The notes beneath the pieces were generated by a model. The model had not been told where the DNA came from. It worked only from the letters and a program-made list of their open reading frames with translations, and searched no databases. Shown here piece after piece: positions 1 through 6,179 of a DNA stretch of 6,179 nt. Position numbers and translations under genes: made by a program. Within the stretch, counting starts at the first letter, position 1. Each line of letters opens with the position of its first letter. The DNA comes from Butyrivibrio sp. (GTDB lineage: Bacteria; Bacillota_A; Clostridia; Lachnospirales; Lachnospiraceae): positions 1 to 6,179 of the forward strand of contig JAILOW010000041.1 of the NCBI GenBank assembly GCA_024690635.1, read 5' to 3'.

Positions 1-75
1 ACGAACTTTGAAAAGAACTATCTTGAAATACAAGTGACAATATATAACAACACAGAAAAAAAGTAAAGAGATTTC

Positions 76-101
76 TAACCGTATTGATTCCCATACGGTT
101 A
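76..101. repeat. Perfect 9-base inverted repeat, possible second terminator after guaA
   Basis: The arms TAACCGTAT (76-84) and ATACGGTTA (93-101) are exact reverse complements around an 8-base loop. On the minus strand the stem is followed by a T-rich stretch, with seven consecutive T at 62-56 (A on the plus strand). That run starts 13 bases past the stem, farther than in a classic intrinsic terminator. It could act as a back-up terminator for transcription leaving guaA. The plus strand has no T-run after the stem, so a plus-strand terminator is less likely. A protein-binding palindrome is another possibility. Confidence 0.45.
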
Positions 102-148
102 TGCCTTAAGGATTAGACTCTGACGAATTCAGCCAGTATAGTAACAGA

Positions 149-181
149 GCCCTAGAAGTCGCGTATATGCGCTTCCAGGGC
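149..181 (-). terminator. Probable intrinsic terminator of guaA
   Basis: The hairpin starts 23 bases after the guaA stop codon. In the minus-strand RNA, GCCCUGGAAG pairs with CUUCUAGGGC through ten continuous pairs, including one G.U pair (176 with 154). The stem continues as three CGC/GCG pairs after one bulged A (159) and closes on a 6-base loop (163-168). In the plus-strand RNA the same G.U position becomes an A.C mismatch, so the structure is better formed on the minus strand. The bases that follow on the minus strand (TCTGTTACT) are only moderately T-rich, so efficiency is uncertain. Confidence 0.6.
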
Positions 182-204
182 CTAATACAATAACACTCGT
201 TATC

Positions 205-1785
205 TTATTCGAGTTCTACCGTTCCGGGGGGCTTGGAGGTAAGGTCGTACATTACGCGGTTAACGCCCTTAACCTCATTGATGATGCGGCTCATGGCGCG
301 CTGAAGGACTTCGAAGGGAATCTCGGAAGCCTCTGCTGTCATGAAGTCCACAGTCTTTACTGCGCGAAGGACAACAGCGTAGTCGTAGGTTCTCTCATCA
401 CCCATAACGCCAACGGAGCGCATATTGGAAAGCGCTGCGAAGTACTGATTGGGCATCCAGTCAGGTTCGCCGGAATTGTCCTTTTTATATTCGGAAACCG
501 CCTTGGCGATCTCATCGCGGTAGATGTAATCAGCATCTTGAACTATCTTTACCTTGTCGGCGGTTACTTCGCCGATGATACGAATGCCAAGTCCGGGGCC
601 GGGGAAGGGCTGACGGAATACGAGGTATTCGGGAAGTCCCAGCTCAAGGCCGGCTTTTCTGACTTCATCTTTAAACAAAGAACGGAGAGGCTCGATGATC
701 TCCTTGAAATCAACATAGTCGGGAAGTCCGCCCACGTTGTGGTGAGACTTGATGACTGCGGATTCTCCGCCAAGTCCTGACTCAACCACGTCGGGATAGA
801 TGGTTCCCTGTGCAAGGAAGTCCACCTGACCTATCTTTTTAGCTTCTTCCTCAAATACTCTGATAAACTCTTCGCCTATGATCTTTCTCTTTCTCTCAGG
901 CTCTTCCACGCCCTTAAGCTTGTCATAGTAGCGCTGAGCTGCGTTTACTCTTACAAAGTTAAGATCAAAGCTTCCTGAAGGTCCAAATACAGATTCTACC
1001 TCATCTCCCTCGTTCTTACGAAGAAGGCCGTGATCTACAAATACGCAGGTAAGCTGCTTGCCGATAGCCTTTGCCAAAAGAGCTGCCAGCACGGAAGAAT
1101 CAACGCCTCCGGAAAGAGCAAGTAAAACCTTGCCGTCACCGACTTTTTCGCGGATCTCCTTAACTGTTTTTTCAACGAAAGAATCCATTCTCCATGAGCC
1201 TGATGTGCCGCAGATATTTCTTACGAAATTAAAGAGAATATCCTTACCTCTTACAGTATGCAAAACTTCAGGATGGAACTGGATCGCATAGAGCTTTTTC
1301 TCCTCACAGGCAGCAGCAGCAACAGGGCAGTCCGCAGTATGTGCGATAATATCAAATCCGGGAGCGACTTTACTTATGTAGTCGAAGTGGCTCATCCATA
1401 CGATGGTTGACTTTTCAACTCCTGCAAAGAGTCCGTCCATAGAGCCGTCAATAAAAGTTTCTGTCTTGCCGTATTCTCTGACGGGAGCTTTTTCAACCTT
1501 GCCTCCCAAAAGGTGCATCATGAGCTGAGCTCCGTAGCAAAGTCCGAGAACAGGAATCCCCAGTTCAAAGAGCTCTTTGGTATAAGAAGGCGCACCATCT
1601 TCGTAGCAGGAATTGGGTCCTCCTGTGAGGATGATTCCCTTTGGAGACATCTCCTTGATCTTTTCAATGGGTGTGCGATAGGAATAGATCTCGCAGTAGA
1701 CGTTGCATTCCCTGACTCTTCTGGCAACCAGCTGATTATACTGGCCACCGAAATCAATGACGATTACTTTTTCCTCTGAAGCCAT
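205..1785 (-). CDS. guaA: GMP synthase (glutamine-hydrolysing)
   Basis: The product converts XMP to GMP in the cytoplasm using ATP and glutamine, the last step of de novo guanine nucleotide synthesis. At 526 residues it matches the usual full length (about 525). The N-terminal class I glutamine amidotransferase domain (about 5-190) carries the nucleophile Cys83 in GLCYGAQ and the His171/Glu173 pair in QFHPE. The ATP-pyrophosphatase domain follows, with the P-loop SGGVDS at 225-230. The C-terminal dimerisation and XMP-binding part contains [12 protein letters not shown] (391-402) and ends in [11 protein letters not shown]. The ATG at 1785 is preceded by GGGAGGA, with four bases between GGAGG and ATG, a slightly short spacing. 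It is the last gene of the minus-strand run, 36 bases after the NlpC/P60 gene. No purine riboswitch fits in that gap. All key residues are present, so the call is firm. Confidence 0.98.
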   Translation of the reverse strand: MASEEKVIVIDFGGQYNQLVARRVRECNVYCEIYSYRTPIEKIKEMSPKGIILTGGPNSCYEDGAPSYTKELFELGIPVLGLCYGAQLMMHLLGGKVEKAPVREYGKTETFIDGSMDGLFAGVEKSTIVWMSHFDYISKVAPGFDIIAHTADCPVAAAACEEKKLYAIQFHPEVLHTVRGKDILFNFVRNICGTSGSWRMDSFVEKTVKEIREKVGDGKVLLALSGGVDSSVLAALLAKAIGKQLTCVFVDHGLLRKNEGDEVESVFGPSGSFDLNFVRVNAAQRYYDKLKGVEEPERKRKIIGEEFIRVFEEEAKKIGQVDFLAQGTIYPDVVESGLGGESAVIKSHHNVGGLPDYVDFKEIIEPLRSLFKDEVRKAGLELGLPEYLVFRQPFPGPGLGIRIIGEVTADKVKIVQDADYIYRDEIAKAVSEYKKDNSGEPDWMPNQYFAALSNMRSVGVMGDERTYDYAVVLRAVKTVDFMTAEASEIPFEVLQRAMSRIINEVKGVNRVMYDLTSKPPGTVELE

Positions 1786-1810
1786 TCTTCCTCCCTATAA
1801 AACTTGAATT

Positions 1811-1851
1811 AAAAAAATCTATCACAAAAATCTTCTGACTGATTTTATTGA
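1811..1851 (-). terminator. Weak hairpin plus T-run between the NlpC/P60 gene and guaA
   Basis: In the minus-strand RNA, AAAAUC (from 1846 to 1841) can pair with GAUUUU (1832 to 1827) around an 8-base loop. Three further pairs (UCA with UGA, 1851-1849 and 1824-1822) form beyond a small internal loop. The structure uses the last codons and the stop codon of the upstream gene and is followed within a few bases by seven T (1817-1811). The stem is almost all A-U, so it should be weak. It may be a partial terminator that lowers read-through into guaA, or it may be chance in AT-rich sequence. Confidence 0.3.
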
Positions 1852-3123
1852 CCTGTAAGTTGCGGAGCTGTACTTGATACCGGTCTTTTGAGTGCTGGCG
1901 TGAACTATCTGTCCCCCGCCGATGTATATTCCAACATGGCCGCCGTAGTAGATCACATCTCCGGGCTGAGCATCCGCATAGGACACTTCTCTACCGTAGG
2001 AGCCCTGTGCCCAGGATGTTCTGGGAACCGATATACCAAAGGCCTTGTAAACCGACATTACAAATCCGGAACAGTCTGCTCCGTTGGTAAGGCTTGTTCC
2101 GCCCGGAACATAGGGATTTCCGACAAACTGGCAGGCATATTTTGCAATGTTGCTGCCTGTCGCACTTCCGGGAGCTGCGTAGTTTTTGGATCCGCCGCCT
2201 TTATTACCGGATGATCCGCCCGAGGACCCGCCTCCGGAAGATCCGCTCTTTTCGGATTCTGCCTGACGCTCTGCCTCCGCAGCTGCATCTGCAGCTTTCT
2301 TGGCGGCATCAACTTCTTTTTGTTTTGCTTCTATCTGTTTTTGAAGCCCTGCAATGCTGGCCTGCTGACTCTTTACCTGAGCGGTATAAACCGCTGCGTC
2401 CTGCTTTGCCTTGGCAAGCTTGACTTCATAATCGGAGTAGGTCGCCTTGTACTCTGCAAGGAGCTCCTCCATGTAGGCTTCTTCCTCTTCAAGCTCGTAG
2501 CGTGACGCCTCAAGCTCTGCCTTTTCCTCCTCAAGACGCTGCCCCAGTTCCTGCGCCGCCTCTTTTGCAGCCACATATTCCGAGAGCTTTATCCGGTCGT
2601 ATTCATACATCTCTTCCACATACTGAGCCTTGTTAAGGGCATCAGCGTAGCTTGTGGCTGTCAGCAGGATCTGAACGTAGGAAAGGTCGCCCTTTTCATA
2701 CATAAACTTGATCCTGCATACCATGGCCTCATACAAAGTTTCTTCGTTCTTTTTCGCCTCTTCGTATTCTGCCTTGGTGACCTCTATCTGCTCTTCTTTT
2801 TCGGCTATATCTTCTTTTATAAGCTCAATGTCCGACATGATACCAACGATCTCTGCGTTGGTAGCGTCAATGGCTTCCTGAGTCTCGCCCAAGGCCTCTG
2901 AGGTGTCATTTATTTGTTCATTGGCTTCGTTAAGCTTTCCCTCACTTGCCGCCTTCTGCTTTTCAGCATCCCGCTTTTGTTTTTCAAGGGCCTTTTCCTC
3001 AGCCTCGAGTTTCTTTTGATTTTCCTTGAGATCCTGGCTGGTGGTGGCATAAGCGGTCATGGGAGAGAACGCAAAAAGAGCAAGGGATAGAATCACTGAA
3101 ACGACAGAATAAATCTTTTTCAT
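1822..3123 (-). CDS. Secreted coiled-coil NlpC/P60 peptidoglycan hydrolase
   Basis: This 433-residue exported enzyme is predicted to cut peptide stems of peptidoglycan, acting at the cell wall in remodelling or daughter-cell separation. A Sec signal peptide (MKK, hydrophobic core 5-20) ends at a likely signal peptidase I site, AYA|TTS after residue 26. Residues about 28-290 are Glu/Lys/Ala-rich heptad-like coiled coil, with a less charged insert near 135-175 (RIKFMYEKGDLSYVQILL) that resembles the PcsB/CwlO type of regulatory coiled coil. A Gly/Ser linker (293-313) leads to the C-terminal NlpC/P60 domain (about 322-433). Its visible catalytic residues are Cys351 (NGADCSGFV), His396 (GGHVGIYIG) and a third polar residue, His408 (QIVHAS). 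The ATG follows a perfect AAGGAGGT (3130-3137) at 6 bases. By analogy with PcsB and CwlO, FtsEX could be a partner, but no ftsEX is in view. The exact bond cut (often D-Glu to the diamino acid) is inferred. Confidence 0.93.
   Translation of the reverse strand: MKKIYSVVSVILSLALFAFSPMTAYATTSQDLKENQKKLEAEEKALEKQKRDAEKQKAASEGKLNEANEQINDTSEALGETQEAIDATNAEIVGIMSDIELIKEDIAEKEEQIEVTKAEYEEAKKNEETLYEAMVCRIKFMYEKGDLSYVQILLTATSYADALNKAQYVEEMYEYDRIKLSEYVAAKEAAQELGQRLEEEKAELEASRYELEEEEAYMEELLAEYKATYSDYEVKLAKAKQDAAVYTAQVKSQQASIAGLQKQIEAKQKEVDAAKKAADAAAEAERQAESEKSGSSGGGSSGGSSGNKGGGSKNYAAPGSATGSNIAKYACQFVGNPYVPGGTSLTNGADCSGFVMSVYKAFGISVPRTSWAQGSYGREVSYADAQPGDVIYYGGHVGIYIGGGQIVHASTQKTGIKYSSATYRSIKSVRRFL
2185..2247 (-). 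repeat. Gly/Ser-rich linker coding segment in the NlpC/P60 gene
   Basis: Residues 293-313 consist almost entirely of Gly and Ser, with one Asn and two Lys. They join the coiled coil to the catalytic domain. The stretch is low-complexity and probably a flexible tether. The repeated GGN/TCN codons could vary in length between strains. Confidence 0.7.
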
Positions 3124-3156
3124 TTCAATACCTCCTTGCTCTCATTCTCTAGTCTT

Positions 3157-3165
3157 ATTATATCA
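3157..3165 (-). promoter_or_regulatory. Extended -10 promoter element for the NlpC/P60 gene
   Basis: Directly after the asnS stop codon (TAA, 3168-3166) the minus strand reads TGATATAAT, a perfect extended -10 (TGnTATAAT). No good -35 box is seen at 16-18 bases upstream, which lies in the last asnS codons; extended -10 promoters can work without one. Transcription would start near 3150, leaving a leader of about 27 bases that contains the AAGGAGGT site. It would let the wall hydrolase be expressed independently of asnS. Confidence 0.5.
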
Positions 3166-4557
3166 TTAAAGCTCGCAGTTTCCGACAGTTCTGGGGAAAG
3201 ATTCAACGTCTCTTATGTTGCCCATTCCTGTAAGGTACATTACGCAGCGCTCAAATCCAAGTCCGAATCCTGCATGACGTACACTACCGTATTTGCGAAG
3301 GTCAAGATAGAACTGGTATTCCTCCTTCTTGAGTCCAAGCTCATCCATTCTCTTTTCAAGAGTATCGAAGTCATCCTCTCTCTGGCTTCCGCCGATGATC
3401 TCACCGATTCCGGGAACGAGGCAGTCAGCTGCTGCAACTGTCTTTCCATCGGGATTGAGCTTCATGTAGAATGCCTTGATCTCCTTGGGATAATCTGTTA
3501 CGAAAACAGGCTTTTTGAAGATCTGCTCTGTAAGATATCTCTCGTGCTCGGTCTGAAGATCGCAGCCCCAGCTTACCTTGTAATCGAACTGATCGTTGTG
3601 TTTTTCAAGAAGCTCGATAGCCTCTGTGTAAGTGATCCTTCCGAACTCGTTGTTTACTACGTTGTGAAGTCTCTCGATAAGGCCCTTGTCAATGAATTCG
3701 TTAAAGAATGCCATCTCTTCGGGACAGTGCTCAAGGACATAGTTGATAACGTATTTGAGCATTGCCTCAGCTGTGTCACAGTCATCCTTAAGATCTGCAA
3801 AGCACATCTCAGGCTCGATCATCCAGAACTCAGCCGCATGTCTTGTGGTGTTGGAGTTCTCTGCTCTGAAGGTAGGTCCGAAAGTATAAACATTCTTGAA
3901 GGCGAAAGCGTAGGTCTCAACATTGAGCTGTCCGCTTACGGTGAGGTTAACGGGCTTTCCGAAGAAGTCCTTGGAATAGTCAACCGCTCCCTCTTCTGTC
4001 TTGGGAACATTGTTAAGATCAAGTGTGGTAACCTGGAACATCTCACCGGCGCCCTCACAGTCACTGCCTGTGATAAGAGGTGTGTGAACGTATACGAAAT
4101 CTCTGCTCTGGAAGAAAGAGTGAATAGCATATGCTGCTACGCTTCTGACTCTGAATACAGCCTCAAAGGTGTTTGTCCTTGCACGAAGATGAGGTATGGT
4201 CCTAAGGAACTCAAGAGTATGTCTCTTGGGCTGAAGGGGATAGTCGGGAGTTGAAACGCCCTCGATCTCCACTGTCTCTGCCTGCATCTCGAAAGGCTGC
4301 TTGGCATCGGGTGTTGCAATGATCTGACCTGTAACGATAACAGCAGCGCCGACATTGAGCTTGCTGATCTCTGCAAAATTAGAAAGGGCATCGGTGTAAA
4401 CTACCTGAAGCGGCTTGAAATATGTGCCGTCATTGAGCATGATGAAACCGATAGTCTTGGAATCACGGATATTCCTGATCCAACCGCCCACTGTTACTTT
4501 TTTTCCTTCGTACTTTTCCTGCTCTGTAAAAAGAACTCTGATATCTGTAAGTTCCAT
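3166..4557 (-). CDS. asnS: Asparaginyl-tRNA synthetase
   Basis: This cytoplasmic class II synthetase charges tRNA-Asn with asparagine using ATP. Its 463 residues match the bacterial AsnRS length (about 466). The N-terminal OB-fold anticodon-binding domain (about 18-100) includes [14 protein letters not shown]. The class II core follows: motif 1 around 149-163 with Pro160 (VYVHTPLIT), motif 2 [15 protein letters not shown] (230-244) with its ATP-contacting Arg, and motif 3 [15 protein letters not shown] (430-444). An insertion between motifs 1 and 2 (about 182-200) is typical of AsnRS and helps separate it from AspRS. The protein ends [15 protein letters not shown], as in the family. The ATG at 4557 follows GGGAGGAAG, with five bases between GGAGG and ATG. 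It starts only 17 bases after the foldase stop codon, so cotranscription with that gene is likely. No T-box leader is present. Confidence 0.97.
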   Translation of the reverse strand: MELTDIRVLFTEQEKYEGKKVTVGGWIRNIRDSKTIGFIMLNDGTYFKPLQVVYTDALSNFAEISKLNVGAAVIVTGQIIATPDAKQPFEMQAETVEIEGVSTPDYPLQPKRHTLEFLRTIPHLRARTNTFEAVFRVRSVAAYAIHSFFQSRDFVYVHTPLITGSDCEGAGEMFQVTTLDLNNVPKTEEGAVDYSKDFFGKPVNLTVSGQLNVETYAFAFKNVYTFGPTFRAENSNTTRHAAEFWMIEPEMCFADLKDDCDTAEAMLKYVINYVLEHCPEEMAFFNEFIDKGLIERLHNVVNNEFGRITYTEAIELLEKHNDQFDYKVSWGCDLQTEHERYLTEQIFKKPVFVTDYPKEIKAFYMKLNPDGKTVAAADCLVPGIGEIIGGSQREDDFDTLEKRMDELGLKKEEYQFYLDLRKYGSVRHAGFGLGFERCVMYLTGMGNIRDVESFPRTVGNCEL

Positions 4558-4574
4558 AGCTTCCTCCCTATGTT

Positions 4575-5783
4575 TTAGTTTGCGGGTTCTACTACATTTG
4601 CGTTGTCGGCAAGGAATTCCACAACCTTGTCTGCCAGGATGCCTTCTTTGTATACATCCAAATCCTGCGCAGCCTTGTAATCTTCAAAGGTGCTGTATGC
4701 TGTAGAAGAAGCGCTCTCGTAAGTATTCTTGAGGAACTCTTCAACGTCCTCGTCTGTTACCTTGATGCCTTCTTTTGCAGCTATCGCAGCAAACATAAGA
4801 TACTGCTGCGTTGTATTGTCTGCTCTGGTTCTGATGAAAGTTTCGGGATCACCGCTCTCTCCGCCGCTCTGCATTGCCATTGTAAGGTAATCCGCTACGG
4901 AAAGCTGGCTTCCTGTGTAATATGAATACTGAAGTGCGTAGTATTTAAACTGCTGATAAACCTGTGTAAGGTATCTGTTTACAAGTTCCTCGGGAACATC
5001 TCCGAAGGTGCAGTTGTTCTGAACAGCTTCGATAACAGCATCCTCAACATTGGTCTGATGAGTCTTTTCAGCCTCTTCTGTAAGAGTCTTCTCAGCGTAT
5101 GCTCTGAGCTGTTCCATATTGGAAACACCCTCGTATCCAAGGGATGCGATCCACTCGTCGTTGATCTCGCCGGCTGCCTTGATACCGTTAAGAGTTACGG
5201 TAAAGATAACATCCTTGCCTGCAAGATTGGCTGCGCCGTAGTTCTCGGGGAATGTAAGGTTCAGATCAACCGTCTCTCCTATATTAACACCGATGAGGCC
5301 ATCCTCAAAGCCGTCAATATAAGAATGTGAGCCGATAACCAGGGGTGCGCCCTGTGCAGTTCCGCCGTCAAAAGCCTCTTTTGTATCGGCATATTTGCCC
5401 ACGTAATCAATATCTACTGTGTCACCTTCCTGAACCGCTCTGTCTGTGATCTCAACAAGAGGGGGATTGGAAGTCTTGAGTCCTTCGATATAATTGTCTA
5501 CATCTGCGTCGGTAACCGAAGGGGCAGCAACCTCAACAGTCACTCCCTTGTACTCACCGAGAGTAACCAGCTCTTCGGGATTAACCTCTGAAAGATCCAT
5601 AGTCTTGAGACTTGCAGTGTCGATAAGCTCTCCCTCGGAAGATTCAGCGCCCTGAGCGTCTGCAGAAGCCTCAGAAGCTGATGCTGCGTCTGCGGGGCTG
5701 TCTGTATTGGCATTCGATCCGCAGGCTGATAAAAGAACAGTTGCAGATACAACTGCCATTAAGATCGATATATTCTTTTTCAT
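4575..5783 (-). CDS. Lipoprotein FKBP-type peptidyl-prolyl isomerase, trigger-factor-like
   Basis: This is a predicted membrane-anchored foldase of 402 residues that isomerises prolyl bonds or chaperones exported proteins on the outer face of the membrane. A lipoprotein signal peptide (MKKN, hydrophobic 5-18) ends in the lipobox LSAC, with Cys21 as the lipidated residue. An Ala/Ser/acidic linker (22-52) follows. Residues about 117-200 form an FKBP domain like that of trigger factor ([32 protein letters not shown]). Residues about 205-395 resemble the helical trigger-factor C-terminal chaperone domain. The N-terminal ribosome-binding domain of true trigger factor (about 110 residues, GFRxGKxP) is absent; the linker and residues 53-116 take its place. 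The ATG at 5783 is chosen because AGGAGGAG (5791-5798) sits 7 bases upstream. An in-frame TTG at 5804 lies beyond that site and would spoil the signal peptide. No clear promoter was found. An automatic label of 'tig' would mislead on location and role. Confidence 0.88.
   Translation of the reverse strand: MKKNISILMAVVSATVLLSACGSNANTDSPADAASASEASADAQGAESSEGELIDTASLKTMDLSEVNPEELVTLGEYKGVTVEVAAPSVTDADVDNYIEGLKTSNPPLVEITDRAVQEGDTVDIDYVGKYADTKEAFDGGTAQGAPLVIGSHSYIDGFEDGLIGVNIGETVDLNLTFPENYGAANLAGKDVIFTVTLNGIKAAGEINDEWIASLGYEGVSNMEQLRAYAEKTLTEEAEKTHQTNVEDAVIEAVQNNCTFGDVPEELVNRYLTQVYQQFKYYALQYSYYTGSQLSVADYLTMAMQSGGESGDPETFIRTRADNTTQQYLMFAAIAAKEGIKVTDEDVEEFLKNTYESASSTAYSTFEDYKAAQDLDVYKEGILADKVVEFLADNANVVEPAN
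5628..5720 (-). repeat. Ala/Ser/acidic low-complexity linker coding segment
   Basis: Residues 22-52 of the foldase lipoprotein, right after the lipidated Cys, are rich in Ala, Ser, Asp and Glu (for example [15 protein letters not shown]). Such tethers are common between the lipid anchor and the folded domains of Gram-positive lipoproteins, and give reach through the wall. The segment is low-complexity and likely variable. Confidence 0.6.
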
Positions 5784-5790
5784 AATATTT

Positions 5791-5798
5791 CTCCTCCT
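5791..5798 (-). promoter_or_regulatory. Ribosome binding site deciding the start of the foldase lipoprotein
   Basis: The minus strand reads AGGAGGAG, ending 7 bases before the ATG at 5783. This fixes the start at 5783 rather than the in-frame TTG at 5804, which lies upstream of the site and has no such sequence in front of it. Confidence 0.88.
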
Positions 5799-5860
5799 GA
5801 ACAATATTTTTTATACTACCACAACATCTACTTATATTAAAGTATTTTGTCATTATTAGT

Positions 5861-5889
5861 TTGCCTAACACTACAAACAATGCTAAAAT
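5861..5889 (+). promoter_or_regulatory. Promoter with extended -10 for the divergent membrane-protein gene
   Basis: TTGCCT (5861-5866, four of six to TTGACA) is separated by exactly 17 bases from TAAAAT (5884-5889, five of six to TATAAT). The -10 is preceded by TGC (5881-5883), making it an extended -10. Transcription would start near 5896 and give a leader of about 30 bases with a good ribosome binding site. It lies in the 142-base divergent spacer, so a regulator bound here could also affect the minus-strand foldase gene. Confidence 0.55.
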
Positions 5890-5895
5890 ATACCA

Positions 5896-5904
5896 TGCTA
5901 TAAT
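5896..5904 (+). promoter_or_regulatory. Second, perfect extended -10 box
   Basis: TGCTATAAT is a perfect extended -10, placed 15 bases after the similar TGCTAAAAT (8 of 9 bases the same). No -35 match lies 16-18 bases upstream. A start from it would fall near 5911, right at the edge of the ribosome binding site (5912-5918), giving a very short leader. It may be an alternative promoter or a duplicated element. Confidence 0.4.
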
Positions 5905-5911
5905 TTTGTTT

Positions 5912-5918
5912 CGGAGGA
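5912..5918 (+). promoter_or_regulatory. Ribosome binding site deciding a TTG start
   Basis: CGGAGGA lies 7 bases before the TTG at 5926, a normal spacing. The ATG at 5921 is only 2 bases away and is followed at once by TTT TGA, so it cannot start a gene. This supports TTG as the true start. Confidence 0.75.
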
Positions 5919-5925
5919 TTATGTT

Positions 5926-6179
5926 TTGAATACCAGATTAATTGTTTTGATAATTGTGCTCGTGGTGCTTGCCGGCATCGCAGTTGCACTTTATTTTCTT
6001 GGCAAAAGAGCTCAGAAAAAGCAGGCAGAACAGACAGAACAGCTTGAGTCAATGAAGCAGAGCGTTACAATGCTGATCATCGACAAAAAGCGTATGAAGC
6101 TCAACGAGGCGGGGTTACCTCAGGCAGTCATCGATCAGACTCCCAAGCTTCTTCGCAGATCCAAGCTTCCCATCCTTAA
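5926..6179 (+). CDS. Small single-pass membrane protein, unknown function (3' end cut off by the window)
   Basis: The reading frame is open from TTG at 5926 to the window edge: 84 full codons plus two bases, with no stop. Residues about 4-25 (RLIVLIIVLVVLAGIAVALYF) form one strongly hydrophobic segment. A Lys/Gln/Glu-rich, coiled-coil-like stretch follows at about 27-46 (GKRAQKKQAEQTEQLESMKQ), then TMLIIDKKRMKLNEAGLP and QTPKLLRRSKLPIL. The positive charges after the segment suggest that the N-terminus is outside and the rest is in the cytoplasm. The only supported start is TTG, backed by CGGAGGA at 7 bases and by two promoter-like elements. The gene is divergent from the foldase lipoprotein. 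I do not recognise a named family with confidence. The KKRMKLNEAGLPQAV stretch looks like a conserved soluble domain start rather than random sequence. Confidence 0.75.
   Translation, partial: MNTRLIVLIIVLVVLAGIAVALYFLGKRAQKKQAEQTEQLESMKQSVTMLIIDKKRMKLNEAGLPQAVIDQTPKLLRRSKLPIL

Noticed and set aside
1..66. Open plus-strand frame ending at TAA (64-66), possibly the tail of a gene entering from the left
   Set aside because: Only 21 residues are visible, rich in Asn, Lys, Glu and Ile as expected from AT-rich spacer. No plus-strand terminator follows. It cannot be told from chance without more sequence.
1786..1821. A guanine or PRPP-type riboswitch before guaA
   Set aside because: Thirty-six bases cannot hold a purine aptamer, and the sequence is an A/T-run plus a ribosome binding site.
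3136..4254. A 372-codon open frame on the plus strand opposite asnS
   Set aside because: It is fully antisense to a firmly identified asnS, its translation is Cys/Ser/Val-rich with no recognisable domain, and no ribosome binding site precedes it. It is a shadow caused by the codon bias of asnS.
4558..4574. A T-box leader for asnS
   Set aside because: The gap to the preceding gene is only 17 bases, far too short for a T-box, and no T-box motif is seen inside the foldase gene end.
5784..5860. A promoter for the foldase lipoprotein gene on the minus strand
   Set aside because: ATGACA (5853-5848) and several TATAA-like words are present, but no -35/-10 pair has both good matches and a 16-18 base spacing. 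A promoter is expected here but I cannot point to it.
5837..6052. A 71-codon minus-strand open frame opposite the membrane-protein gene
   Set aside because: It runs antisense to the TTG-started gene, which has a ribosome binding site and promoter elements; the antisense translation shows no domain or start signal.

Overview
The window looks like a chromosomal housekeeping segment from a Gram-positive member of the Clostridia, most likely Lachnospiraceae. That placement is an inference. It rests on strong AGGAGG-type ribosome binding sites, a coiled-coil NlpC/P60 hydrolase with a Gly/Ser linker, a lipoprotein form of trigger factor, mid-range GC in the genes with AT-rich spacers, and no sign of an outer membrane system. 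No mobile element, CRISPR array, tRNA or rRNA was seen.

Layout: four genes lie head to tail on the minus strand. In transcription order they are a lipoprotein with FKBP and trigger-factor C-terminal domains (5783 to 4575), asparaginyl-tRNA synthetase asnS (4557 to 3166), a secreted NlpC/P60 peptidoglycan hydrolase (3123 to 1822) and GMP synthase guaA (1785 to 205). The gaps are 17, 42 and 36 bases, so read-through transcription is plausible. The 42-base gap holds a perfect extended -10 box, and the 36-base gap starts with a run of seven T preceded by a weak hairpin, so the group may be split into sub-units. Beyond guaA lies a hairpin whose G.U pair forms only in the minus-strand RNA (149-181), and then a perfect 9-base inverted repeat (76-101). 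The rest of 1-204 is AT-rich and has no gene I can support.

At the right edge a divergent plus-strand gene begins at a TTG codon (5926) and runs off the window. It encodes a small single-pass membrane protein of unknown function. Two near-identical extended -10 boxes lie just upstream of it.

Two of the four complete genes act in the cytoplasm in translation and nucleotide supply (asnS, guaA). The other two act outside the membrane, one in protein folding and one in wall remodelling. I see no leader RNA such as a T-box or purine riboswitch, and no compelling new multi-gene system. The most unusual item is the exported, membrane-anchored trigger-factor-like foldase.
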